Assembly (NCBI GenBank): GCA_024699855.1
Contig: JAMPIQ010000001.1
Span: 3,844,001 to 3,908,000 of the forward strand
Reading direction: 5' to 3'
Length of the DNA: 64,000 nucleotides
Source: Aphelenchoides besseyi
Taxonomy: Eukaryota > Nematoda > Chromadorea > Rhabditida > Aphelenchoididae
Each line of letters begins with the position of its first letter. The stretch's first letter is position 1. Below, piece after piece: positions 1 to 10,540 of the stretch. The notes beneath the pieces were generated by a model. The model was not told the origin of the DNA and did no database searches. It worked only from the letters and a program-made list of their open reading frames with translations. Both the position numbers and the translations under genes were made by a program.

Positions 1-823
1 CCTTAATTTTCCAATTACACGCGTCAACGCCCTACCACTCGATAGCCGGCAGTTTGATTCGATTTGTGAGGACCGGAAACTCGAAGAATTTTGAAAGTTC
101 GCAACGTTCAATCAACCGTTCGGTCGCATCTGACTTTTCGAGTGAGGAGATTAAATGTGTGGGCATAAACATGTTTAGGGTTATAGTTCTAAAATTGTAA
201 ATTCTCAACAAACAGTCGTTGCCTTTGGCTGAAAGTGTTTGCCTTTGTCGACAAAATAAATTAAACGGAATTTTGGTTTTTCAGCGGCTAAAATGCGTCG
301 ATAACATCGAACAATTAGACGCGTTAACGATCGAAAGCCGTCAATTCAATCATCGTCAACTCAATCATATGGCCAATGCCAGAGCAAGCATTCAGGAATG
401 AGTGTCTGTATACTGAGAAACTACGTAGAAGCTGAATTGCAACGAATGTAAACGTTGAACTTTTAATCCAATGCACAAGCGAATAGTAGATAAACAAATG
501 AGATCACAAGACAGATCTTTGATGCCAAATAAACGTTTTGTTCGAACAAACTTATTGAAAGCAATAAGATCGAGATAAGTTGCTTATGAGTCAGATGCGA
601 ATTAAACATCATGTGTCTAAAAACAAACTGCTTCACAGGTGACAGCCAACCACCTTTTGCAAACCGTTGGCTTAAAAACGAACAGCCGCATTTGAACCAC
701 CCGGTTGGTTTCGTGGATCAAAACTCACGACTGACGTGCATTCGGCAGTTACACTTGTTTTTGATAGGAACAAGCAATAAATCATTCTGATTTAAAATGC
801 GGAATTTTGTTTGAAGTTAATGA
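1..823. other. No gene seen at left edge
   Basis: Only short open frames with no protein-like composition occur here, and I could not chain them with nematode-type introns. It may be the 3' flank of the leftward gene that follows, or belong to a gene outside the window. Confidence 0.4.
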
Positions 824-2002
824 CTAATAAAACGATACGCAATCATTCAACCTTCTGGTTGACCGCATACATATCCATTGGAAATGTGCGACCAACAAAG
901 AATGTACTGCACACAAATTGCAATCGCATCCGTATAACAAAAGTATCTTCGATGTGTTTATTTGGTCAAAAAATGTCTTGAGAAAGGAATCAGTCGGAAT
1001 CATGCTTTCTTCTCGCCGCCTTCTGCTTCCTAAAAACCTCTCAATAGGAGCTTGGAACAACAGCGTTCCACTCACCGGATCATCCAAATTAGTCATGTCT
1101 TTCGTGTTGCCTTTGTTCTTCTTCGCTGCCGCGGCAGGATTCTTGGAAGTGGTGGGTGGTTGGTCCGCGCCTTCTTTCTTCGAGTCCCAATCGCTGACTA
1201 CGTCGTCCATCTAAGCATCAAATCAGAGTTATAGTCAACAAAACCATACCGTTGGATAATCTCCTTTTCCACGCTTTTCCTTGCCTTCGTGAATCTTCTG
1301 CTAAAAACCAACTTTGCTCACGTGTTCGAATCGATAAACCCAACCGCTTTAGCATCCAACTTGATTTCCCTGGGTTTGAGCTCCGGTTTCTCCTTCTCGA
1401 TAGCAGTTTTGTTTTCTTTCGCTTCGGCCTTTGCACCTTCAGCCACCTCCTTCTTCGATTTCTTGGACTTTTCTTTGCCATCTACAACCGCGGGTTTGGA
1501 CTCTTCTTTCTTGTCTTCCACCTTTGGTGCAGCTTCCGGTAATTGTGACGCGTTGCCCTTGGCCCCATCTTTCTCCTCAACCACAACCTTCATTTGCTCC
1601 TGAAAATAATAGCAATCAGATGTCACCAACTTCTGTCCGACCTTCACTTCTTCCTTAACGACCTTCCCATCAACGCTCTTCTTTTCGACCTCTTCAGTTC
1701 GTTTCTCGACACTTTGAACCACAACCTGAGCTCCAGTAGCGGGGAGTTGAACCGGAATGGGTTGAACTGGTGGACCAGCAGGTGGTTCACTGACCATACT
1801 CACTCCAACGGGTCGAGGAGCATTGCCAGAAAGATTCTTAGCTCCAGCATCCTTCTTTCTCAAGCATCCAACAGCCAACGCAATCGATGTGCCGAGAGCA
1901 ATTACCGTAGATTTTCCAACTGCAGATTCTATCAACAATGACGAGTGAATTGAACATACCGAAAAACAACAACTCAGCAGTAAAGCAGTCGACCGAAGAC
2001 AT
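824..2002 (-). CDS. Lys/Glu-rich protein with N-terminal hydrophobic segment
   Basis: I rebuilt this from about five exons joined by introns of 39-46 nt (for example GTCGGACA...TTTTCAG near 1594-1639). The ATG is at 2000-2002. A hydrophobic stretch (KSTVIALGTSIALAVGC) near residues 15-32 could be a membrane anchor. A Pro/Ala/Val segment follows, then a long Lys/Glu/Ala-rich charged tract, then the compact motif GKGDYPTMDDVVSDWD near the C-terminus. The composition suggests an extended or coiled protein. I do not recognise a named family and give no function. The 3' end is uncertain: an AATAAA on the minus strand (957-962) lies inside the last open frame, so the true stop may be upstream, with a missed splice. 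Confidence 0.5.
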
Positions 2003-2342
2003 TGTGAGGTCAACGATCCAAAAACAGAGCAGATGAGTAGACGACCGATCAGTTCGCTCTCGACCCAACAAAACACCAAATCACCAGAAAAGAAGACCAC
2101 CGAATCTCAAAATTTGCATCTTATTCAGTTAACACGCATGCAAATTCTTCTGCAAAAGACACTTGCTGTGGATCTAGAAGATTGAAACTAAAAAACATCG
2201 AGTTCTGCTGAAATATTTTATTTGTACTCTTAAATTTCATAACGACAACATGAGCATTTTAACGGCGAATAAATACGGTGACTTTTGTTGAATGGCTTTG
2301 ACTGAGAGATTGTGAGATTAGAAAAATGAAAAACATCGGAGG

Positions 2343-4733
2343 TTAACACGTAATCTTTTTTGGATTCTCTCTAAAAATCTTGTCCAAAATCGGTAATCTG
2401 CCATCACTCAACCCGGTCCGCATTCCAAACTCCTGATCATCAAACAAGAACCATCTTTCGTTGTTCTCCGCACTCAATGGCTCCCAAACTTTATCCGCGA
2501 ACTGCTCGTTGTTGGGATTCCTAGAAAAACGATTAGTGAATTGTCATTCACTTGATTACCCGGTCTTTGCAAAGGAAGTCAAATAGGTTGTGAACTTTTC
2601 GATCATCTCTTCGTCCTTTTGGTCGGGAGTGAAATGACCCAAAATACTCACTCCAAAAATAAAGGGGATTTCGCAACAATGCGTTGCACTTTCGAACGGC
2701 AATAACACACTCATCAATCCAACAGAACCGGGCTTGTAGTAATGGAACTTGTAGAAGTAGACTCGATCACCCAACGTTGCTCTTTCCGTTGCTGTTTTCC
2801 AGGTGCCAAAAACGAACATCAAATCGCTAATGATCTCAATCGCTTTTTTAACGTATTCATCATCGGACAACGTTGAATCGAGAAATTGGTCGAGAATCTC
2901 GTCGACTTTTGATGATTCAAGATCTGGTCGCATTTGACAGAAAAGTTTCTTGATTATCGGACGATAAGTTTCGTGTGCTGGTTTTGTTTTGACTGCAATC
3001 AATAGTTTTAATGAAAGCGAATGACGGTTTGTTTACATTTACGTGACTTTTTGGACATGATCCTCTTGAAAAGATGTCGACCAACAAACGAAGAGGGATT
3101 GAGAAGAGATTTCATGAAAAACACAGCTACCGATTGAATCCATGGATGATGATTGGACTCCAAACTACCAACAGCTAAACTCAAGATCAATTACGCAACA
3201 AATTCTTTGGCTTACAAAACAATAGCCCCTAGAAATAAGACGTTAATAGATGTAAACATAGTTATCTAGCCTACTTCATGCTCTGTAACTCCAGCGATAA
3301 TGTTTTTTCTTGGAGCTTCTTTGCGCAATTCATCCAATGGTTTTGGGAAGAAATCGGCGTCGTATCTTAAAATACAAAAATAAGATACGAATATAAGGAA
3401 TCGACTTATTTGGACCCAACGGAATCAAATGAGCTGATCGAAATCGAAATCCCGGTGCCGGCATTATACCCAAAGCCAAATCTCGAGCTTTGGCTCGACG
3501 GTAAAACGCCAAAAGTGCGGCATTTCGTTCATCCACCGAATACTCGGGTTTATCAACAAAACCATGAAATTTTGCGTGCTCCAACGCAAACTCTCGTCCA
3601 TATTCGTCCCAATCAAACGAGATAAAATCGCAATGACTTGTGCCAGCAAACATCATCGCTTGTTGAAATAGATCTAAAACATATTCATAAAGTCTTCATA
3701 TTCACATTGTAAACCTCTTGAATGAGGGGATAATGAAAGATAGTCAACAGCCACACTGCCTGCCGATTGACCAAAACAAGTGATTCGTTTGTTGCTGCCG
3801 CCAAACGCTTCAATATTGTCGTGAACCCATTGAAGAGCGAGAGTCATACTAAAAACAAGCAATCAAACGATTACAACGAAAAACACTCACTCCCATAATC
3901 CATAGTTTCCCGGCACTTCAGTTGGATCCAAAGATAGAAATCCGAAGATGCCCAGTCGATAGTTGATTGTCACTACGATCACGTCTTTTGCTGCACATAA
4001 GTACTTGCAAATGTTCTCACAACCCAAAGTACTCGAACTATCCAACATAAAACCACCGCCTATAAGTACACTTATTCAATGTCAACAATCATTATTCTCA
4101 ATGATCTCAATTATTTGGCGAACTCACCGTGAATATAAAACAAAACTGGCAGATCTGTAAGTGTCTAAAAGATCAAGATCAAATACTAATGGTTTTATTA
4201 AACAAACCTCTTTTTCGGGTACAAAAACGTTTAGGAAAAGACAATCTTCCGAAGGTCTTAGCTGATGTGTTGGATTTCGGTAGTAACAATGAGTAGCAAA
4301 TTCGGTGCATTTTCGAACTCCCGTCCACTTCTTTGCAGGTAACGGTTTCTGAAATTCAATAATAAAAATTAGATTCGTTGAAAGGAAAACAATTGAGTTA
4401 AAGTCATCTTTCGGTTTGCAATTCGGTCAACAAGCTTGTTGAGCATATGCGAAAAAGTCAACAATCGTCAAACATCAAAATTCAATTCAAAACCACGACA
4501 AACGTAAGATTTGAACTCATAATAAGATCACAGGAAATCAACCAACCTTGAATCTCAAATCCCCGATGGGTGGTTGAGCGTACGGAATCCCGAGATCTAA
4601 ATCGCTATACGTCGCCATATGATTTATTTCAATACTTACAGCTGGAGGCAACTCGTCCATTACCGAAGTCAAATGTTTTGCCCTGGACGTCGCCTATTTG
4701 AGTTTTAACAACGCGCGACGGACGAGTAAGCAT
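2343..4733 (-). CDS. Carboxylesterase type B (alpha/beta hydrolase)
   Basis: This spliced gene starts at ATG 4731-4733 and stops at 2343-2345. Family landmarks appear in order: VQGKTFDFGNGRVASS then YLGIPYAQPPIGDLRF at the N-terminus, SEDCLFLNVFVP, the oxyanion segment YIHGGGF, INYRLGIFGFLS, GNYGLWDMTLALQWVHDNI, the nucleophile elbow GQSAGS, and the catalytic histidine context ATHCCEIPFIFG. Together these are a full esterase fold of about 540 residues. The serine and histidine of the triad are visible; the acidic residue was not placed with certainty. There is no signal peptide at the chosen start (MLTRPSR), so a cytosolic enzyme is likely. Substrate cannot be inferred. The intron near 4622 fits only with acceptor CGATTTAG, which restores the conserved Y-L-G-I-P-Y-A. 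Confidence 0.9.
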
Positions 4734-6867
4734 CAGGCTGCTAAAATTGTCATTCGTTGGTCGAACAGGCGGACGAAAACCCGAAAGCAGGACCGCACAC
4801 ACGTCTCGCCGATTCGTTTCACTCTCCGCAAAAAACTCCGAAAGTCATCAAGACAGCCCACAACTATGAGCAGAAACAGTCGAAACACAAGCTGTTTGCC
4901 ATTTGTTAATTTAAACGACTTTTACGCAAACCCTCAAACCATCTAGTTTACTATTCGCAAACTGCAGCCCCATCATTTGAAGTCAGTGGTTATCATCGAA
5001 AACTTTGCTTTCGTAGTCAGTCGCGTCAAAGGTCGTCGAGCAGATTGTCATATTCGGCGATCGTCTTCCCCAACCGCCCCAACTTTGCCGCGAGAGGTTC
5101 TACGAAGCGGACGCATTGCGCAACAAATATTTCCAACGGCGCAAGAACGAGAATCAAGTTACTTTCCGTTGACCAAAAACCGAAACGGTCAGATGAACGT
5201 GAGTCAACGGCGCAGGTTTCGGTTGATGAGTGCGTTGAAGGCGGACGCCCACGGATTGTTGAAATTTTCGGAGAGCGGAAAGAGCGGGATGATATTAAAA
5301 GAATGGAAATTCAATTTTTCTTCTGCGTGCCGTCAAAAAAGCAACAAACTCTCGTTTCGTCAGACGCTTCCTTCGTTTCTTAATTCCTTGAACTCATTAG
5401 AACGCTTGTTGTTATTCAAAAGGTCGTCGGACGTTTATGGCCAAAGGAATCGTTGCGTGTTCGAAGTGAACTGTAAATCTCGGAGTCCATTGCATTCCAC
5501 GTTTCCGGAACTTCATCAGCAGACTGCTAATGACAATGTAAACAAAAAGAAGTGGGTCCAAAATACAAACGTTTTTTCGACGATCAAAAAACGTAGTGAA
5601 ACGATCAGCCACCAATTGGTCTTTCGGTTCGAGTTCCCGGCAAATTTCTTCGCAAGAAACATAATTAGAAACTCCAAATTCAAAAACAAAAAGAAACGTA
5701 AAGCTCCCAGAATAGCCGGCAGAAGCTCCAGCTCATCGTTCTCCTTTCAATAGCAAACAGATACCAATTCGTCTACTTGTGTTCTTTCAATGTTCAAAAG
5801 ACCGTCAATCAGTTCGACAATCGAAATTCAAATCTCATTTTTTGCACTTCGAGAGCACACGAATCTTCATGTCAAGTTCGCATTGAGAACTTGAAATCCA
5901 TTCGACGTTGTGGTGTGCAATTTATTGAAATTTCTTAAAGTCGTAATTTACATACACGTATGATACGAATAGAAATTTGCAGAGTAAATGAAAACTGAAT
6001 TAATTGGTCGCGGCCGTACAATTGCCCGACGGTACGCAGCTGAAATAACAACATTACAACGACTCCAACACAAACAACGAACCAAACTTGTTGATTTGTT
6101 CGTAAGGTCACTTGTTCTTGATGTCCATACTAAAATCTCGAAACTTTACTCTACAAGAATTCTGAGCTTACGTAGTATTGAAGTGTAACAGCAATGTCGA
6201 ACTGAAAAGTCACATAGAGAGGTGTGAGAACGGCGATCTTCGATTGACAATACTCCCTGAAAATGTTGACCATTAGCAGCCAAGATATCGCTGATTGAAA
6301 TTGAAACATATTTGCGAAGATAATTGCATTTAATGACCACACAGTCTTTCATTAATCGTAAAAATACGTCAATGCTTTGCGGGACACTTAATTGCTCTCG
6401 TTCATTTTCTTCGACGATTTGCTTTTGATGTTTATTTTGTAAAATCTGTCTCGTCACACCAACTGCAGATTCACTTTCGAATAACGATGACGAGATTGAT
6501 CAAGAAATCGTTTGAAGACAAGTTGACGACGCGAAACCAAACGATCAACTCAAGATGTGCGGAAGCAAATAGCTGATGAGCATTAGGAGGCTCAGCGACC
6601 GACGAAGTGGTCAAACCAAATCTGAGCGCCGCAGGCAATCAGGTGATAAGTTGCAAGTCGGGGCGGAGTAAACGGTAAACAAAAAGACAAAGAAAACGCT
6701 ATTTAGATTAACGTGTATTGTTGATCTCATTCACGTAAATCTACGCGCAATATAAGAAACAACCAAATAGAGTGCGACCGCAAGTTATCGTTCTATTCGT
6801 CGTATCGAGTCGTGTTCTGTTTTGCAATATCGACTCATAACTTCTCGACTATTTTAGGACTACTGAA
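4734..6867. other. Divergent intergenic region
   Basis: This lies between the leftward esterase and the rightward ground-like gene, so it should hold both promoters. An uninterrupted plus-strand frame of 258 codons (4977-5753) is the only sizeable ORF. Its translation is rich in Ser, Arg, Lys and Asn and shows no domain; see findings. A minus-strand frame at 6146-6457 is also open but unrecognised. Confidence 0.4.
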
Positions 6868-8120
6868 ATGAAGCATTTTCTTCTCGTTTTTGTTGCCATC
6901 ACTCCGGTAGCTGCTATCTTCTTTGGCGGCGGCGGTGGAGGTTTGTTTCTGACTTCAAACTACTGATTGAAACTCGTATTTACAGGCGGCGGTTGTGGAG
7001 GGTATTTCGAGAGTCTATCGGTTAATTAGAAGCAAATCCCAATTTAGATGTCAATCTTGCTGTCAAGCTCAACCTCAATGCGCACCACCACCTCGTATGT
7101 TTACAAACTTTTGATTGCAATCTTCTTTTAATTTTTAGCTCCATGTGCTCCACCACCTCGTGAGTTTCAAGATAAAGAGAACGTATGATAATCTCTCTAA
7201 TTTGAAGCCCCCTGTGCCCCACCACCACCTCCTCCTCAACGTTTGTTTAAATATCGTTAACAGTTCTAATTAATTCGATCTCAGCTTGCGGATGCGGCGG
7301 TCAATCGTACGGTGGCTCATACGGAGGCTCGTATGCCGCTGCACCTCGTAAGTCACTTAGGAGCTTATTAATTTCACTGATTTTCATTTTAGCATGCCGA
7401 CCTCGATATATGTAAGTTTAGCAACAAATTTATAAGCCAATAGTATACGTTCCTTGTGACAATGTGTTCTTTTTGCAGTATTGTTCGTCCAGCTGAAAGC
7501 TATGCAAGCGGAGGCGGCTACAGCTCTGGTGGCTACAGTTCTGGTGGTCAAGGCGGTGGATATGCTAGCGCACCGCAATCTTACTCAGCACCAGTTCCAG
7601 TTGCTTCTTATCAACCAGGACCATCTTATGCTCCACAACCAGCCCCTCAACCGAGCTATCAACCTGCACCGCAACAAAATTATCAACCTGCGCCACAACA
7701 AAGTTATCAACAACCAGCTCCAGTTCAACAATCTTATCAATCTGGACCTGCACCAGCTCCAGCCCCAGCTTCATATGCCGGTGAGTCTAACGTATCGAAA
7801 CAATTCGTTTAACCGTTCATTCAGGCGCTGGCGGAAATTCTTATGCTCATGCCTCAAAGACCGTTGTTGCTGGATCGAAATGCTCATCGAAAGAATTACG
7901 AATTATTCTCGAAAACTCCATTATTCCAGGAGATGCAAATGAATCGAAACGTCGAATTTACGCAACTGCAACGGATCAAATTCGCAATGCCAACGGTGAC
8001 AAAGCCACTGTCGACGTTATTTGTGCACCAGCTCAAATCTCGTACAGAATTGCCACCGATCTTTTCTGCGAATATACCAAGGAAGATATTACGTGTTTTG
8101 CTTATCAACACGCCGCATAA
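6868..8120 (+). CDS. Ground-like domain secreted protein
   Basis: The ATG at 6868 opens a signal peptide (MKHFLLVFVAITPVAA) followed by a Gly-rich run. Several tiny exons then encode near-repeats of Ala-Pro-Cys-Ala-Pro-Pro-Pro. A larger exon (about 7491-7780) is rich in Gly/Ser/Tyr and then in Gln/Pro/Ala (repeated SYQPAPQQ-type units). The final exon, to the TAA at 8118-8120, is a ground-like domain (Pfam Ground-like): CSSKELRIILENS, KRRIYATATDQ, VICAPAQISYRI, ending in LFCEYTKEDITCFAY. Ground-like proteins belong to the nematode hedgehog-related group and are secreted, often linked to cuticle or extracellular matrix. The low-complexity middle is typical of them. Confidence 0.9.
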
Positions 8121-8330
8121 GCAGAATCCCATTTTAGTTGCTCAGTTTGTTAGTTGTATTCCAAAATTATGTTTGTACATAATGAAAATCTTTACCATGA
8201 AGCGAAAGTGAAACTTTTAAAGATCTTCGAACATTATCTTAACGCATCGAGTTGCTCAACGACAAAACCAGTTTCCAATCAAAGATACACATTTTGCGAG
8301 GGAAAACGTTCAAACGAAAAAAAACTTACG

Positions 8331-9132
8331 AGACGTAACCTTGCAGCTTCACAGAGTTGTTGAAATAGACTTCGCGTATTCCTTTCCCAAAAACGGGCAG
8401 TTGATTGTTTCCATCGATCGAACTGTTTTGCCCATAGCCAACGATATCAACACTTAAAACACACGAATGAAAGAAAATGAAGTGAAAAATACCTCCATGG
8501 TTGAAACTTGGAGACAATCTGTAAAGAAATGTATGAAACGAATTGGATTCAAGAACTAACCGTTGCAGTTATGTTGATGATACTCACAGGCAAGTAATTG
8601 CCGGATGACACATTAACACGATCCTGAAGCCCATGAAATAATGCTGAGATGCCTGTAACTTACAATAAAGTTAAAATCAATGAACGCTGCCGCCGATGGA
8701 TCGTTTCGTGTCACATTAACAACAGAAATCGACTTGACATCCGATGAAAGAGTGACCGTTCGCGGCATCAGAACGAAGAGTATTGATCCGCCAAAAAACA
8801 AACAGATTGTAACCCAAATCGAAATGTAAGTCCAACTGAAAACAAAAGAATACGAAATAGTGATCGATGAAATCTACGTTTTTCGCGGCTTCAATCGATT
8901 GTCGTTGATTGGAATCAAAGCCACCAATGTTGACTCCAATTCTGAAATCCAAAAGTCTTCAAATCAAAATCGAACACTCACCTTTTGGAATCATTCCCGA
9001 ACCATTACAACTCGGACATGGAACGGAGCCGTTGCCAAGTTCCGTGTAATCAGTTTGGCCGGTACTCGACTCGCCATTCGCTGGAATAGTCACGAGGTGC
9101 TCATCCATTCCGTCGGAGCTGGACGAAAACAT
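8331..9132 (-). CDS. TMEM106-like membrane protein (3' end unresolved)
   Basis: The ATG is at 9130-9132. Exon 1 ends with the family zinc-like motif VPCPSCNGSGMIPK. Exon 2 gives ELESTLVALIPINDNRLKPR, matching the TMEM106 block before the membrane segment. Exon 3 holds the transmembrane helix (TICLFFGGSILFVLMP) and the start of the luminal domain. Further exons give NYLPVSIINITATV and VDIVGYGQNSS, which align with the LEA2-like luminal fold of TMEM106B, a type II lysosomal/late endosomal protein. The last supported exon ends at 8331 with a good GTAAGT donor. The roughly 45 C-terminal residues of the family, including the conserved cysteine region, could not be found between here and the convergent ground-like gene. 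Confidence 0.8.
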
Positions 9133-9465
9133 TTCGTTAATTCGATTACGTAGTCGTTGAGTTCTAAACAATGCGAACGTGAGTACAAGAGTCACATTTC
9201 GGTGAAAATAAATCGATCGGATGACTCAGAAAACAAAAACACTTACAGCTTGTGAAATCGATCATCCATTTCAGTTTATCCACAGGCTTGAAACGAAGGA
9301 ATCGAAAATTGTTCTCAGCACATTCAGTCGTTCTGCAACAAATAAAATCGAGCGCATAAACAGAAAATTTTGCTCGTTTGCTCACACGCGACGCTCGTTC
9401 TTCTGCTCTTCTGTGGCAGCCAAATTCTGATAAACACAAAGTGCCTGGTAATATTCCTGGTTGCC

Positions 9466-10009
9466 ATGAATTCAGCGGGTTTTGCTCTTGACACTGATTT
9501 CATCGGAATGACTATCTTGGCGCTTATATGGGGTTTCAGTAAGTTGATCGTCTTGTTCAAACTCAACACTCTTCAGCAAACCCATGGATGGCAAACGCTT
9601 CACGAAAACAAACGAAGAAGTCCGGTAACAGGAATCTTCATTTCTTGATGATCGTTCAACTTTAAGGTTCTACGAGCACCAAAGTGAACTGGTTACTGCG
9701 TCCAATCCACGATCTGATTTGCATTTTTCGGAATTGGCGTTTTATCGTTCCGTTCATCATCAACCAAAGTGCATCAGTAAGTGATCGTACCACACTCAAC
9801 GAAACTTTCAATTGGGTTTCCAGTTATTTTTCTTGAAGTTCGTGATTGAAAGCGATCTCAGCAAAGCCGTGTGTACGGTGAACTCGTTGACATTGTTCTT
9901 CACAGCGCTATTCGGACGTTTGTTTTTCAACGAACAGATGAACATTTCACGCTTATTTCTGGGATCAATTTTTGTTTTCTCGGGACTCTATTTGATGTCC
10001 ATCGACTGA
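9466..10009 (+). CDS. TMEM234-like small multispanning membrane protein
   Basis: Four exons with introns of about 43-50 nt run from ATG 9466 to TGA 10007-10009. The spliced product carries the family signature IWGFTNPWMANAS in the first helix region, a mid-protein segment FIVPFIINQSASLFFL, and a C-terminal half TVNSLTLFFTALFGRLFF then GSIFVFSGLYLMS. This fits the TMEM234 family (EamA/DMT-like small membrane proteins with about four helices). The length, roughly 135 residues, is typical. The molecular role is not established for most of the family. It is followed about 530 bp downstream, in the same orientation, by the ERdj5 gene. Confidence 0.85.
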
Positions 10010-10540
10010 ATGGTAAGCGTTGAAGATTGTCTCGAATAAAGTGTTCTGTTTTTGCTTTTCCATTCAAAATTCGATATTTCCAATTGAACTTGACCGATTC
10101 ACAAACCCTCGATATTAAACGTCCACATCTCTTCACAAATGCAAACATCTCGTGCGACTTTTCGAGCGCGACCCGCGAGCGGCAGGACGATCGCGGTGCT
10201 CGTCGGATGAGCAGACGGAAGAGTGAACGTAGATTCCTCCAAGATACAACGATTGTTCTTCCTATTGAGATCAATATTAATTTCTGACTTCATGAAATTG
10301 ATATGAACTTTTAACGACTGACGTGTCTGAATGGAAAACCAGTTCCACGAACTCGACCGTTTTCTTTGCTGACGTGAGCTTTAAGGTCCGATCGACCATT
10401 TTGCTGCCGTTACCCGAGCAACTTTGCGCGAGATTGTCCTCAACTGTCCGCTACGTGGGTCTTTTTCTAATGTTTGTGTTGTTCATTTAGACTTGACTTT
10501 GTGAGTTGCATCAATTTGGTTTATTTTCAGACGAACGGCG

